A stretch of 64,000 nucleotides of DNA from Chitinimonas viridis (GCF_030409555.1 NZ_JAUFPU010000004.1:313680-377679); one strand, 5' to 3'. Counted from the stretch's first letter, positions 36,632 to 46,495 are shown. The notes: a model not told the origin generated them from the sequence alone. Program-made: numbers and translations.

Positions 36632-37870
36632 ATGACCTTGGCTCGTTACAGCCTGATCGCCACCGCCGTACTGGCACTCGCCGCTTGCGGCAAACAAGAA
36701 GAAGCGCCGGCACCTGATGCAGCTGGTGCACCCGCCGCTGCCGCACCCGCCGGCGACGAAGTGATCAAGATCGGTCACGCAGCACCGCTGACCGGTAACA
36801 TCGCCCACCTGGGCAAGGACAATGAAAACGGCGTCCGCCTCGCCATCGAAGAACTGAACGCCGAAGGCGTTGAGATCGGCGGCAAGAAGGTCAAGTTCGA
36901 GATGATCTCGGAAGATGACCAGGCTGACCCCAAGACCGCCACCACCGTGGCCCAGCGCTTTGTGGATGCCAAGGTTGCCGGCGTGATCGGTCACCTGAAC
37001 TCGGGTACCACCATCCCGTCCTCCAAGCTGTATTCCGATGCCGGCATTCCGCAGATCTCGCCATCTGCCACCAACCCGCAATACACGCTGCAAGGCTTCA
37101 AGACTGCCTACCGCGTGATCGCCAACGACGTCGCCCAAGGCGGCGCGCTGGGTGAGTTTGCTGCCACCAACCTGAAGGCCAAGAAGGTCGCCATCATCGA
37201 CGACCGTACCGCCTACGGCCAAGGCCTGGCAGACGAATTCGAGAAGGCCGCCAAGGCCAAGGGCGTGGAAGTGGTGGGTCGTGAGTTCACCACCAACCAG
37301 GCCACCGATTTCATGGCCATTCTGACCACCATCAAGGGCAAGAAGCCGGACGTGATCTTCTACGGCGGCATGGACGCTCAGGCCGGCCCGCTGACCCAGC
37401 AGCTGAAGAAGCTGGGCATTGCCGCCAAGGTGATCGGTGGCGACGGCTTCCAGACCGGCGAATACATCAAGCTGGCCGGCGACAACGCCGAAGGCCAGTT
37501 TGCTTCGCAGCCTGGCATGCCCAAGGACAAGATGCCTGGCTTCGCCGACTTCGATAAGAAGTACAAGGCCAAGTTCAACACCGACATCCAGATCTACGCA
37601 CCGTTCACCTACGATGCAACGCGCTTGATGGTAGAAGCCATGAAGCGTGCTGGCTCGGCCGATCCGGCCAAGTACCTGCCCGAACTGGCCAAGACCGATT
37701 ACCAAGGCGTAACCGGCCCCATCAAGTTCGACGAGAAGGGCGATATCGTCGGCGGCCAGGTGACCGTGTATCAGGTCAAGGCTGGCAAGTGGGAAGCAGT
37801 GGCTACCGTGGGCAGCCCAGCTGCCGCACCGGCAGCCGCAGCAGCGCCTGCTGAACAACCTAAGCAGTAA
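36632..37870 (+). CDS. livK: Branched-chain amino acid ABC transporter substrate-binding lipoprotein
   Basis: A 412-residue periplasmic binding protein of the LivJ/LivK family. The N-terminus is a lipoprotein signal (lipobox L-A-A-C, Cys19), followed by an Ala/Pro-rich tether, then the ligand-binding core (I-G-H-A-A-P-L-T-G; S-P-S-A-T-N-P; T-A-Y-G-Q-G-L-A). A second Ala/Pro-rich stretch forms the C-terminal tail, which is unusual. Codon use is strongly biased, as expected for an abundant protein. The Shine-Dalgarno is AGGGGAA. A terminator follows, so livK can be made in excess over livHMGF. Confidence 0.93.
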   Translation: MTLARYSLIATAVLALAACGKQEEAPAPDAAGAPAAAAPAGDEVIKIGHAAPLTGNIAHLGKDNENGVRLAIEELNAEGVEIGGKKVKFEMISEDDQADPKTATTVAQRFVDAKVAGVIGHLNSGTTIPSSKLYSDAGIPQISPSATNPQYTLQGFKTAYRVIANDVAQGGALGEFAATNLKAKKVAIIDDRTAYGQGLADEFEKAAKAKGVEVVGREFTTNQATDFMAILTTIKGKKPDVIFYGGMDAQAGPLTQQLKKLGIAAKVIGGDGFQTGEYIKLAGDNAEGQFASQPGMPKDKMPGFADFDKKYKAKFNTDIQIYAPFTYDATRLMVEAMKRAGSADPAKYLPELAKTDYQGVTGPIKFDEKGDIVGGQVTVYQVKAGKWEAVATVGSPAAAPAAAAAPAEQPKQ

Positions 37871-37882
37871 GGTTGTTACAAC

Positions 37883-37912
37883 AAAGGCGGCGTCGAAAGA
37901 CGCCGCCTTTTT
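37883..37912 (+). terminator. Terminator between livK and livH
   Basis: A perfect 12-bp stem AAAGGCGGCGTC/GACGCCGCCTTT with a GAAA tetraloop and five Ts (37908-37912). It probably reduces expression of the downstream transporter genes relative to livK. Confidence 0.92.
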
Positions 37913-38061
37913 CACTTCCGGTTTTCCCCAACTACAACTGTAGTCATACCCCAGTCACAATCAGGCCCGCCTCAATATAATAATTCTGAGGCACACGGGG
38001 TTTCGTTTGCCTACCCGGCACGATTCGCTTTCCCTCACGCAACAAGACGAGGAGTCAACGC

Positions 38062-38991
38062 GTGGACATTTTCATCCAGCAACTTATCAACGGCCTGGTA
38101 GTCGGCAGCATCTATGCGCTGATCGCTCTGGGCTACACCATGGTCTACGGCATCCTGCAGCTCATCAACTTCGCCCATGGCGAAATCGTGATGATGGGCG
38201 CCATGATCACCATCTCGGCTGTCAGCATCCTCTCGGGTAGCGGCGTCAACCTGCCAGGGCCACTGCTGGTCGTGGCCGGCTTACTGGTCTCCATACCCAT
38301 CACCATGCTGCTGGGCTTCACCATCGAGCGGGTAGCCTACCGACCGTTGCGTAAAGCACCACGCCTGGCCCCACTGATCACCGCCATCGGTATCTCCATC
38401 GTGCTGCAGCAGGTTGCCGTGCTGATCTGGAAGAACAATCCCCGTTCCTTCCCTGATCTGCTGCCCCATGCCTCGCACGACTTCATGGGCGCCGTGATTA
38501 CCGATCTGCAGATACTCATCGTTGTACTGGCCCTGGTTGTCATGGGTGGCCTGCTCATCATGGTCGAGAAGACCAAGCTGGGTCGTGCCATGCGCGCAGT
38601 ATCCATGAATCAGTCGGTCGCCAGCTTGATGGGCGTCAATATCAACTACGTTATCTCCATGACTTTCGTCATCGGCTCGGCACTCGGTGCCGTGGCCGGC
38701 GTGATGGTTGGCGCCAACTACGGTCTGGCCTACCCCACCATGGGCTTCATGATAGGCCTGAAGGCCTTCACCGCAGCCGTGCTGGGTGGTATCGGCAACC
38801 TGGCTGGCGCGGTCGCTGGCGGCCTCCTGCTGGGCATTATCGAGAGCGTCGGCGCCGGTTACCTGGGCCCGATTACCGGTGGTGTGCTGGGTAGCCACTA
38901 TCAGGACATCTTTGCCTTCATGGTGCTGATCCTGGTGCTGGTATTCCGCCCCAGCGGCCTGCTGGGCGAACGTGTCGCCGAACGCGCCTGA
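38062..38991 (+). CDS. livH: Branched-chain amino acid ABC transporter permease LivH
   Basis: An inner-membrane permease of 309 residues with about eight hydrophobic segments. It begins M-D-I-F-I-Q-Q-L-I-N-G-L-V-V-G-S-I-Y-A-L, and has the family block L-G-R-A-M-R-A-V-S-M-N and the A-V-L-G-G-I-G-N-L-A-G-A loop that meets the ATPase. The start is GTG with GAGGAG upstream. livM follows after 16 bp. Confidence 0.96.
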   Translation: MDIFIQQLINGLVVGSIYALIALGYTMVYGILQLINFAHGEIVMMGAMITISAVSILSGSGVNLPGPLLVVAGLLVSIPITMLLGFTIERVAYRPLRKAPRLAPLITAIGISIVLQQVAVLIWKNNPRSFPDLLPHASHDFMGAVITDLQILIVVLALVVMGGLLIMVEKTKLGRAMRAVSMNQSVASLMGVNINYVISMTFVIGSALGAVAGVMVGANYGLAYPTMGFMIGLKAFTAAVLGGIGNLAGAVAGGLLLGIIESVGAGYLGPITGGVLGSHYQDIFAFMVLILVLVFRPSGLLGERVAERA

Positions 38992-39007
38992 TCGGGAGAG
39001 AGAGAAC

Positions 39008-40153
39008 ATGCTAGCCAACATCAAACAATCCAAGCCAGCGGCCTACGCCGGCATGGCGATCTTCGCCGTGGTACTGGCGGTGCTGCCGTTTGTCATGGGC
39101 GCCACCCTGGGCAATACCTGGGTGCGTAACCTCGACCTCGCCATGCTCTACATCATGCTGGCGCTGGGTCTTAACATCGTGGTGGGCTATGCCGGCCTGC
39201 TGGACCTGGGCTACATCGCCTTTTACGCTGTTGGGGCCTATGTCTATGCCCTGCTGAACTCGCCACACCTGGTACCCATGCTGTCAGGCACGGGCTTCGA
39301 GTGGCTGTTGCACATGCCTTTGCTGGTGGTGTTACCGCTGGCGGCGCTGTTGGCGGGCATATTCGGTGTGCTGCTGGGCTCACCCACGCTGAAACTGCGT
39401 GGTGACTACCTGGCTATCGTGACCCTGGGTTTTGGCGAGATCGTCCGCCTGTTCATGAACAACCTGGATCGCCCCATCAACATCACCAACGGCCCGCAAG
39501 GTGTGAACCTGATCGAACCCGTGTCGCTGTTCGGCCACAAGTTCTCCCAGGCCATCACCGTGTTCGGTATCGAGTTCCGTAGCGTCCACCTCTACTACTA
39601 CCTGTTCCTGGCACTGGCGCTGTTGATCATCGTGGTTTCCATCCGCCTGCAAAGCTCGCGTATCGGCCGTGCCTGGGTAGCCATACGGGAAGACGAGATT
39701 GCGGCACAGGCCATGGGTATCAACACCCGCAACGTCAAGCTGCTGGCCTTCGCCATGGGTGCCAGCTTTGGTGGTGTCTCTGGCGCCATGTTTGCCAGCT
39801 TCCAGGGTTTTGTGTCCCCCGAGAGCTTTATCCTGATGGAGTCCATCGTGGTACTGGCCATGGTGGTGCTGGGCGGCATGGGTCATATCCCCGGCGTCAT
39901 TCTGGGTGCGGTACTGCTGTTCCTCACCCCCGAGGTACTGCGTGACGTGGTCAACCCCCTGCAGGACAAGCTGATAGGCGAGCGCCTGGTCAACCCCGAG
40001 AACCTCCGCATGTTGCTGTTCGGCATTGCCCTGATCTTCGTCATGCTGGTACGTCCGGAGGGTCTGTGGCCTTCCAAGCAACGCAAGGCTGAGTTCCATG
40101 AGGACGATGACCTCAAGGCCAAGGATGCAGAGAAGGAGGCCGCTCATGGCTAA
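39008..40153 (+). CDS. livM: Branched-chain amino acid ABC transporter permease LivM
   Basis: A 381-residue permease partner of LivH. Family sequence is visible: A-L-G-L-N-I-V-V-G-Y-A-G-L-L-D-L-G-Y, G-D-Y-L-A-I-V-T-L-G-F-G-E-I and V-L-G-G-M-G-H-I-P-G. The ATG at 39008 follows GGGAGAGAGAG; an in-frame start at 38972 would lie inside livH. It has a charged C-terminal tail (K-A-E-F-H-E-D-D-D) and overlaps livG by 8 bp. Confidence 0.96.
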   Translation: MLANIKQSKPAAYAGMAIFAVVLAVLPFVMGATLGNTWVRNLDLAMLYIMLALGLNIVVGYAGLLDLGYIAFYAVGAYVYALLNSPHLVPMLSGTGFEWLLHMPLLVVLPLAALLAGIFGVLLGSPTLKLRGDYLAIVTLGFGEIVRLFMNNLDRPINITNGPQGVNLIEPVSLFGHKFSQAITVFGIEFRSVHLYYYLFLALALLIIVVSIRLQSSRIGRAWVAIREDEIAAQAMGINTRNVKLLAFAMGASFGGVSGAMFASFQGFVSPESFILMESIVVLAMVVLGGMGHIPGVILGAVLLFLTPEVLRDVVNPLQDKLIGERLVNPENLRMLLFGIALIFVMLVRPEGLWPSKQRKAEFHEDDDLKAKDAEKEAAHG

Positions 40154-40931
40154 TCAAGCAAATGGCGAAGTCCTGCTGGAGATTTCTGGCATACACAAGC
40201 GCTTTGGTGGCCTGCATGCTCTCAGCGATGTGGCGCTGTCCATCAACAAGGGCGAGATCTACGGTCTGATCGGCCCCAATGGCGCCGGCAAGACCACGCT
40301 GTTCAACGTGTTGACCGGTCTGTACCAGCCCGACGAAGGCAAGTTCACCTTCAAGGGCATAGACCTGTTCCGCAAGAAGCCCAATGTGGTGGTGGAAAGC
40401 GGCATCGCCCGGACCTTCCAGAACATCCGTCTGTTCCACAACATGACGGCCCTGGAGAACGTCATGGTCGGGCGCCATGTCCGTACCCGTGCCAACGTAC
40501 TGGGGGCGGTCTTCCGCGACCCCAAGACCCGTGCCGAAGAGGCTGGCATCCACGAACGGGCGCAGTCGCTGCTCGACTACGTGGGGATACGCAAGCACGG
40601 CGGCGAGTTTGCCAAGAATCTGTCCTATGGCGACCAGCGCCGGCTGGAAATCGCCCGCGCACTGGCAACCGACCCGCAGTTGCTGGCGCTGGACGAGCCC
40701 GCTGCCGGCATGAACCCCAAGGAAACCGACGACCTGAAGAAGCTCATGGAGAAGATACGCAACGATGGCGTCACCATCCTGCTGATCGAACATGACGTGA
40801 AGCTGATGATGGGCTTGTGCGACCGTATTGCCGTACTGGACTACGGCAAGAAGATTGCCGAAGGCGTACCTGAAGAGGTCAAGAACAACCCGCGCGTGAT
40901 CGAGGCCTACCTCGGTGCGTCGCCGGACTGA
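40146..40931 (+). CDS. livG: Branched-chain amino acid ABC transporter ATPase LivG
   Basis: An ATP-binding subunit of 261 residues. Walker A is G-P-N-G-A-G-K-T-T, the signature region is N-L-S-Y-G-D-Q-R-R, as usual for LivG, and Walker B is L-A-L-D-E-P-A-A-G-M-N. The His switch lies in L-I-E-H-D-V-K. It begins within the end of livM. Confidence 0.97.
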   Translation: MANQANGEVLLEISGIHKRFGGLHALSDVALSINKGEIYGLIGPNGAGKTTLFNVLTGLYQPDEGKFTFKGIDLFRKKPNVVVESGIARTFQNIRLFHNMTALENVMVGRHVRTRANVLGAVFRDPKTRAEEAGIHERAQSLLDYVGIRKHGGEFAKNLSYGDQRRLEIARALATDPQLLALDEPAAGMNPKETDDLKKLMEKIRNDGVTILLIEHDVKLMMGLCDRIAVLDYGKKIAEGVPEEVKNNPRVIEAYLGASPD

Positions 40932-40948
40932 GCGGGTAAGGACATAGC

Positions 40949-41671
40949 ATGAGCGAACAGAAAACACTGCTGGAAGTAAAAGGCCTGCAGGTTGCCTATG
41001 GCGGCATCCAGGCCGTCAAAGGCATAGACCTGGAGATCAAGCAGGGCGAGCTGGTGGCCTTGATCGGCGCCAACGGCGCAGGCAAGACCACCACCCTCAA
41101 GACCCTGGTGGGCATGGTCAAGCCGGCTGCCGGCACCATCATCTACAACGGCGAGGACAGCACCCGTATTCCGGTGCATCACTATGTCTCTCGTGGCCTG
41201 GCCATGGTGCCGGAAGGCCGTGGCATCTTCCCCCGCCTGACGGTGGAGGAAAACCTGTGGATGGGCGCCTACTACCGCAACGACAAGGCCGAGATCCTGA
41301 TGGATCTGGAGCGGGTCTACGGCCTGTTTCCACGCCTGAAGGAGCGCTACAAGCAGTTGGCCGGTACGCTGTCCGGCGGGGAACAGCAAATGGTGGCCAT
41401 GGGCCGTGCCATACTCAGCCGCCCCAAGCTGCTGCTGCTGGACGAGCCCTCCATGGGTCTCGCCCCCATCATCGTGCAGAAGATCTTCGAGATCATCCGG
41501 CAGATTGCCAGCGAAGGCGTGACCATGCTGCTGGTGGAACAGAACGCCAAGTTGGCGCTCAAGACCGCCAATCGTGGCTATGTGATGGAAAGTGGCCGTA
41601 TCACTTACGCCGACAGCGCCGATGCCCTACTGGCCAATGAAAAGGTACAGCACGCCTATCTGGGCGAATAA
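40949..41671 (+). CDS. livF: Branched-chain amino acid ABC transporter ATPase LivF
   Basis: The second ATP-binding subunit, 240 residues: Walker A G-A-N-G-A-G-K-T-T, signature L-S-G-G-E-Q-Q-M, Walker B L-L-L-D-E-P-S-M-G-L, and the LivF-type segment M-V-P-E-G-R-G-I-F-P-R-L-T-V. It closes the liv operon 17 bp after livG. Confidence 0.97.
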   Translation: MSEQKTLLEVKGLQVAYGGIQAVKGIDLEIKQGELVALIGANGAGKTTTLKTLVGMVKPAAGTIIYNGEDSTRIPVHHYVSRGLAMVPEGRGIFPRLTVEENLWMGAYYRNDKAEILMDLERVYGLFPRLKERYKQLAGTLSGGEQQMVAMGRAILSRPKLLLLDEPSMGLAPIIVQKIFEIIRQIASEGVTMLLVEQNAKLALKTANRGYVMESGRITYADSADALLANEKVQHAYLGE

Positions 41672-41700
41672 GCTCGTTGTACCGAGTCATGCAGCACGTT

Positions 41701-41726
41701 CGGCCCGCCCCTAGGCGGGCCGTTTT
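41701..41726 (+). terminator. Terminator after livF
   Basis: A perfect 9-bp stem CGGCCCGCC/GGCGGGCCG (41701-41709 with 41714-41722) and TTTT at 41723-41726, 29 bp after the livF stop. Confidence 0.88.
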
Positions 41727-41800
41727 CATCGTGCCATGATGGAGGGCCACCTTGGCCCGGTCAGGGTCGCCAGTACCTCTCGACACGGAGTATCCCAAGC

Positions 41801-42577
41801 ATGCCCCAGCAATTTGGCGTCATCATCGTCGGCGACGAGATTCTCTCCGGCCGGCGCGAAGACAAGCATTTGCGCTTTGCCGCCCAGGAACTGAACAGCC
41901 GCGGATTGCAGCTCGCCTGGGCCCGCTACATCGGCGACGATCCAGCCGCACAGACCGTCCTATATAGGGAGACGCTGGCTGGCGACTGCATCGTTTTCAG
42001 CTTTGGTGGTATCGGCGCCACGCCCGATGACCACAGCAGGCAGGCTGCCGCAGCAGCAGCGGGCTTGCCCCTGGTACAGCACCCGGAAGCGACCGCGCTG
42101 ATTACCGAGCGCTTTGGCGAAGCGGCCTACCCCAACCGTATCCGCATGGCGCAGCTACCCGACGGCTGCCAGCTGATCCCCAACCCCATCAATCAGATCG
42201 CCGGTTTCAGCCTGGCCCGGCACTACTTCGTACCGGGTTTTCCCGAGATGGCCCACCCCATGGTGCGCTGGGTGCTGGATCAGCACTATCGCCACCTGGG
42301 TATTGTAGAAGAGATCGCCAGCCTGATCGTGCCCGACGCCAAGGAGGGTGACCTGATCGATCTGATGGAGAACCTGCTGGCGCGCCATCCGGATATCAAG
42401 CTTTCCTGCCTGCCCAGCTACGGTAACGCCCGCCACAGCGGCCTGCATATCGAGTTTACCCTAAGCGCCCCACCAGGCCTGGCTGGCCCGGCCGCCGAGT
42501 GGCTGTCACAAGCCTTGCAGACGATGGGCTACCAACCCGGCCCCGTAAGCCTGAAGCAGCCACAAGCGACCGCCTAG
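41801..42577 (+). CDS. CinA-like molybdopterin-binding domain protein
   Basis: A 258-residue protein with the MoaB/MogA-like fold found at the N-terminus of CinA: it opens F-G-V-I-I-V-G-D-E-I-L-S-G-R-R-E-D-K-H and has F-S-F-G-G-I-G-A-T-P-D-D-H in place of the usual G-G-L-G-P-T-x-D-D. The amidase domain of full CinA is absent. Such stand-alone proteins are common in betaproteobacteria; a role in pyridine-nucleotide or cofactor repair is suggested for CinA relatives but is unproven here. Confidence 0.85.
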   Translation: MPQQFGVIIVGDEILSGRREDKHLRFAAQELNSRGLQLAWARYIGDDPAAQTVLYRETLAGDCIVFSFGGIGATPDDHSRQAAAAAAGLPLVQHPEATALITERFGEAAYPNRIRMAQLPDGCQLIPNPINQIAGFSLARHYFVPGFPEMAHPMVRWVLDQHYRHLGIVEEIASLIVPDAKEGDLIDLMENLLARHPDIKLSCLPSYGNARHSGLHIEFTLSAPPGLAGPAAEWLSQALQTMGYQPGPVSLKQPQATA

Positions 42578-42586
42578 CAGTTACAG

Positions 42587-43477
42587 CTAAGTGGCCAAAC
42601 GCCGGGCAATGGCAGCCGCCAGGGCATCGGCCGCCGGGGGATGGAAGCGCAGGAACAACTCTGGCTCTATCAGCTCCAGCTCCATCAGGCGGCACCCTTC
42701 TGCTGTCACCACAAAATCCACCCTGGCGTAGGCCGGCAGGCTTGGGCAGGCAGCAACGGCGGCCTCGGCAAAGGCCACCTCGGCCCTGCTCGGCGCATAG
42801 GGCTGAACCGTGCCACCATGGTCGTCCTGCACCCGAAAATCCCCTGCCTTGGGCAATTTGCGTATGGCGTGGGTGTAACGGCCATCCATCACCATCAGCG
42901 ACACCTCGCCCAGGGCAAGAATCTCAGGCTGGAATGGCTGCACCAGCATGTCCTCGCCAGCCACACAGGCCGCAAACACAGCTTGCAGCGCCTGCAGTTC
43001 CGAGCCCTCGGCACGGTAGGTTAATCGGGCACTGCCAGACACGGCCGGCTTGAACACCACGGCATCCCAGCCCTGCTCTGCCGCCAGTTGCACCAAGCTG
43101 GCCGAATCCCCCCGTGCTACAAAACGGGTAGGCACTATCGCCACGCCCGCCTGCGCCAGATCAGCCAGGTAGCGCTTGTCGATATTCCAGCGCAGCAGCG
43201 GCAAAGGGTTGAGCAGCATGGTCTGGCCGTCGGCGCCCGCCAGCCAGGCCGAGAAGGCGTCGTAACGATGGAAATAGTCCCAGGTAGAACGCAGCACCGC
43301 ACAACGTGTCTGGCGCCAGTCCACTTGGCCATCAGCCCAGTCGGCGCGCTGGCTCTGCAGGCCCAAAGCAGCCAACGCCGTTGCCAGCAAGCGCTCTTCG
43401 TGGTGTATCTGGCTGACATACCAGTCATCAGGCTGTGCCGCCAGATAGGGGCCAGCCGTCACCAGCGTCACATCCAT
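42587..43477 (-). CDS. ATP-grasp domain protein
   Basis: A 296-residue ATP-grasp enzyme, probably a carboxylate-amine or carboxylate-thiol ligase of unknown substrate. Evidence is the segment V-V-F-K-P-A-V-S-G-S-A (ATP-binding Lys) and the metal-binding end M-E-L-E-L-I-E-P-E-L-F-L. The N-terminal third includes R-S-T-W-D-Y-F, seen in uncharacterised relatives. The ATG at 43477 overlaps the nudC stop by one base (TGATG), so the pair is translationally coupled; a longer start at 43579 lies within nudC. Confidence 0.8.
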   Translation of the reverse strand: MDVTLVTAGPYLAAQPDDWYVSQIHHEERLLATALAALGLQSQRADWADGQVDWRQTRCAVLRSTWDYFHRYDAFSAWLAGADGQTMLLNPLPLLRWNIDKRYLADLAQAGVAIVPTRFVARGDSASLVQLAAEQGWDAVVFKPAVSGSARLTYRAEGSELQALQAVFAACVAGEDMLVQPFQPEILALGEVSLMVMDGRYTHAIRKLPKAGDFRVQDDHGGTVQPYAPSRAEVAFAEAAVAACPSLPAYARVDFVVTAEGCRLMELELIEPELFLRFHPPAADALAAAIARRLAT

Positions 43478-44289
43478 CAGCTCGCCGCCCCTTGCATGGC
43501 AGCCACCGTATCGCGTATCAGGTGTCCCGCTATGCTGAAGCGCGGCGGTATGCCCGGCAGGCCATCCAGAGGGAACCACGCAGCATGCTCGATCTCCCCG
43601 GCCTGCGGCACGATTTCGCCCCCTACCCAGCGCGCAGTGAAGGCCAGCATGAAACTATGCGGAAAAGGCCAGCTCTGGCTGCCGTAGTAGCGTAGATCGC
43701 TGACCTGCAGCCCCACCTCCTCCTCCACCTCGCGCACCACGCACTCCTCCAGGGTTTCGCCTGGCTCCACAAAGCCCGCGAGCGCGCTATAAATGCCCGG
43801 CGTAAACCCAGGCGAGCGCGCCAGCAGCAGTTCACCCTCCCGCCACACCAAGGCCATCATGGCTGGGCTCAGGCGGGGGTAGGCCAGTTGGCCGCAACTG
43901 GGGCAGACGCGCGCGCGCTCGCCAGGCTTGTGCTCGGTTGGCGTGGCGCAGGCGCCACAGTAGCGGTGGGTCCTATCCCATTCCACTATCTGTGCCGCCC
44001 GCACCGCCAGGTTGAGCAACGGCGCCGGCATCTGCATCATGGCGGCGCGCAAGGCCATGGGCTGCCAACCGTCAGGCACGTCCGCCAGGGTGATGGCCCA
44101 GCAATCCAGGCCATCCAGCCTGCCCAGATAGTGCCGGCTACTCGCCGTCGGTTCGAAATCCAGTACAGGCACCGGTGCCAATGCCGCCCCTTCCACTGCG
44201 GGCAGCAATAATTTGCCCGCCACAAAGAACAGGCGCCAGGCCAGCGGGCTTGGGGTATCCAGCAGTTGCACAGCAGGAGAAAACATCAT
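43477..44289 (-). CDS. nudC: NAD(H) pyrophosphatase / RNA NAD-decapping hydrolase NudC
   Basis: A 270-residue Nudix hydrolase that cleaves NADH and, in E. coli, removes NAD caps from RNA. It has a zinc ribbon (C-G-A-C then C-P-S-C), the Nudix box G-F-V-E-P-G-E-T-L-E-E-C with R-E-V-E-E-E-V-G, and the NudC signature S-Q-S-W-P-F-P-H-S. Two adjacent ATGs (44289, 44286) are possible starts; no strong Shine-Dalgarno is seen. A reading frame open 79 codons further upstream overlaps the divergent MCP gene and is not accepted. Confidence 0.94.
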   Translation of the reverse strand: MMFSPAVQLLDTPSPLAWRLFFVAGKLLLPAVEGAALAPVPVLDFEPTASSRHYLGRLDGLDCWAITLADVPDGWQPMALRAAMMQMPAPLLNLAVRAAQIVEWDRTHRYCGACATPTEHKPGERARVCPSCGQLAYPRLSPAMMALVWREGELLLARSPGFTPGIYSALAGFVEPGETLEECVVREVEEEVGLQVSDLRYYGSQSWPFPHSFMLAFTARWVGGEIVPQAGEIEHAAWFPLDGLPGIPPRFSIAGHLIRDTVAAMQGAAS

Positions 44290-44395
44290 AACTAGAGTCT
44301 GGAAGCGGGGAAGTGACGCAGTATAGCTGCCAGGATATCGGCTATCGCTTATAGTTTCCTCATAAAAAAGCCAAGTCAACGCGGAGAACAAGCCG

Positions 44396-46096
44396 ATGCG
44401 CAAGCCCCTGAACTGGACCTTCAAGCTCCCCCACCTACCCGCTGCCAAGCCTGGGGGCTGGTCGCTGCGCAACCGCTCTCTCAAGGTCAAGCTGCTGGCC
44501 ATTTTCTTTGTCGCAAACTTCATCACCGGTGTGCTCTATACCAGCTACGCCTACTACCTCAAATCGCAGACCGTACTGGCCGGCATCGATGGCAAGCTGG
44601 TCGCCGCAGCCAGCGCAGCGCCCGATCTGGTGGGCGACAGCTATATCTCACGCGGTAGCTCGGCGGGCGGGATATCCGATACCGAATACACCCGGGTAGG
44701 CGAGAAGCTGCGACAACTGGCCGACAAAGTAGGCCTGAGCTACCTGTATTTTGTTGGCAGCAGCGACGGCAAGCTGGTTTACCTGGCCGACGGATTCAGC
44801 GCCGAGGACAAGAAGAAGGACACCTACCACAAGCACTTTGCCAACTTCACCAGCGCCCCCCAGGCCGCCAAGGCCGCTCTGAGCCAGGGCAAGGAAAGCT
44901 ATGCCGACTACGACGCCAATGGCCCCCTGCGCGCCGTTCTGGTGCCCTTCAAGACAGAGAACGGCAAGGTCTACCTGATCGGCGCCGATGTCAGGGTAGA
45001 CCATGTCGGCAAGGAACTGGCAACCACCTTCCTCTACTCGATTGCCATTGGTGCAGTGGGCTTCATTCTGGGCATGCTGGTGTCTTACCTGCTGGTGGGC
45101 ATCATCGTCCGGCGGGTGCAGGCCATCAGCCAGACCATCGATACCATCGCCCGCGACAAGAACCTCACCCTGCACGTCGATGCCAGCCATGGCGATGAGC
45201 TGGGCCATATCGCCCGCAATCTCAACGAACTGATGGCCAGCTTTCGGCAGGCACTGGGCGAAGCCAAGTCAGCCTCAGGCGGCAATGCACGCATCTCCAC
45301 CGAGTTTGTCGAACAGACGGCCGCCATCTCCAGCGACACCATACAAGCCGCCGAGGGCCTGGACGTGGTCACCCATCGGGCCGACGAGATCGCAAGCGTC
45401 ACCGCCCAGTCGGCCGAGCGCGCCAACAGCCTGCGGGCCGAGATAGGCAAGGTGGAAGCCAAGCTGGGCGACGCTCGCCAGCAAATCGATACCATGACTG
45501 GCCAGATTGAAGCCGGCGCCCAGGCCAATCGCGAGTTCACCGGTGCCTTCAAGACACTGTCAGGCAATGTCCGCGAGATCACCGGCATACTTCGCACCAT
45601 TGCCGATATTTCCGAACAGACCAATCTGCTGGCGCTGAACGCAGCCATCGAAGCCGCCCGTGCCGGTGAAATGGGCCGTGGCTTTGCCGTTGTGGCGGAT
45701 GAGGTACGCAAACTCGCAGGGCAAACCAAGGAGACCCTGGGCAAGACCAACGAGATGGTCAGCCGCATCCTGTCCACTATCGAAGCCACCAGCAAGCAGG
45801 TTGACGATCAGGCACGCCAGATTGATGGCCTGGTGGCCGCCTCCGGCACGGTAGATGCCGCTATCGCCAGCACCGCCGAGCTGATGTCCCAGACCAGCGG
45901 CGTGGTCGGTGAAAGCGCCCAGGACGCCGATGCCGCCCGGCAATCAGTCGATGCTATACGGGAGGCACTGCTGGCGCTGAACGCCACCATGCAGGCCAAT
46001 CGCGACAAGGCCGAGGGCATGGGCGAGGCAGCTCGCCAGTTGGGTGAGACCTCACAGCAACTCGATGGCACGCTGGCGGTGTTCCGTACCGAGTAA
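44396..46096 (+). CDS. Methyl-accepting chemotaxis protein
   Basis: A 566-residue transmembrane receptor. A basic N-terminus is followed by TM1 (about 33-55), a periplasmic Cache-type sensor of ~150 residues (with [11 protein letters not shown]), TM2 (about 210-238), a HAMP domain, and a long signalling coiled coil whose tip reads [19 protein letters not shown]. There is no C-terminal NWETF-type tether for CheR. The ligand is unknown. It is divergent from nudC and ends at a bidirectional terminator. Confidence 0.95.
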   Translation: MRKPLNWTFKLPHLPAAKPGGWSLRNRSLKVKLLAIFFVANFITGVLYTSYAYYLKSQTVLAGIDGKLVAAASAAPDLVGDSYISRGSSAGGISDTEYTRVGEKLRQLADKVGLSYLYFVGSSDGKLVYLADGFSAEDKKKDTYHKHFANFTSAPQAAKAALSQGKESYADYDANGPLRAVLVPFKTENGKVYLIGADVRVDHVGKELATTFLYSIAIGAVGFILGMLVSYLLVGIIVRRVQAISQTIDTIARDKNLTLHVDASHGDELGHIARNLNELMASFRQALGEAKSASGGNARISTEFVEQTAAISSDTIQAAEGLDVVTHRADEIASVTAQSAERANSLRAEIGKVEAKLGDARQQIDTMTGQIEAGAQANREFTGAFKTLSGNVREITGILRTIADISEQTNLLALNAAIEAARAGEMGRGFAVVADEVRKLAGQTKETLGKTNEMVSRILSTIEATSKQVDDQARQIDGLVAASGTVDAAIASTAELMSQTSGVVGESAQDADAARQSVDAIREALLALNATMQANRDKAEGMGEAARQLGETSQQLDGTLAVFRTE

Positions 46097-46138
46097 GTTT
46101 CGCCGCCCCCTCGCTTGGCAGCGCTTCTTGCCAGGCAG

Positions 46139-46171
46139 CAAAACGGCGACTTGGTGTCGCCGTTTTGTTTT
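46139..46171. terminator. Bidirectional terminator between MCP and PilZ genes
   Basis: A perfect 12-bp stem CAAAACGGCGAC/GTCGCCGTTTTG (46139-46150 with 46156-46167) with a 5-nt loop and TTTT at 46168-46171. It lies 42 bp after the MCP stop and 21 bp beyond the end of the convergent PilZ gene. Confidence 0.9.
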
Positions 46172-46192
46172 CGGTGCACGCAGCCCAAAGCT

Positions 46193-46495
46193 TCAGGTCA
46201 GTATCTGCACGATCTCAAGGCCAATTTCATAGGTCAACCCAGCTTCGATCTCATGGCAGCGACGTACCTTCACCCTGGCTGTCATCGGCGGTACCGCCTT
46301 GCCACCGTTGCGCGGCGGCATCACCGTCACCTCTAGCTCCTCGTCGTGGCGGGGCACGAAGTTGCTATGTATCGTGAGGCCGCCAACAGAAAGGTCAGTA
46401 CAGGTGCCGTAATAGCTCGGCCCGATATCCAGAGTGCGGATACGCGCGGGACAGGCTACCGGAACGCGGCGGGCTGTACGTTTATCGCGGCTCAT
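46193..46495 (-). CDS. PilZ domain protein (cyclic-di-GMP binding)
   Basis: A 100-residue stand-alone PilZ domain. The two c-di-GMP-binding motifs are present: R-T-A-R-R-V-P-V near the N-terminus (R-x-x-x-R type) and D-L-S-V-G-G about 30 residues later. The ATG at 46495 gives exactly the domain; the frame is open further upstream without support. It probably passes c-di-GMP signals to motility or surface structures, but no partner is adjacent. Confidence 0.88.
   Translation of the reverse strand: MSRDKRTARRVPVACPARIRTLDIGPSYYGTCTDLSVGGLTIHSNFVPRHDEELEVTVMPPRNGGKAVPPMTARVKVRRCHEIEAGLTYEIGLEIVQILT

Noticed and set aside
36239-37915. A 558-codon open frame on the minus strand opposite livK
   Set aside because: It is exactly antisense to a strongly codon-biased gene with clear LivK homology; its protein is His/Leu/Gly-rich with no motif and arises from the GC-rich third positions.
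44290-44526. 79-codon N-terminal extension of NudC
   Set aside because: It overlaps the divergent MCP coding start, and the NudC family start is at 44289.
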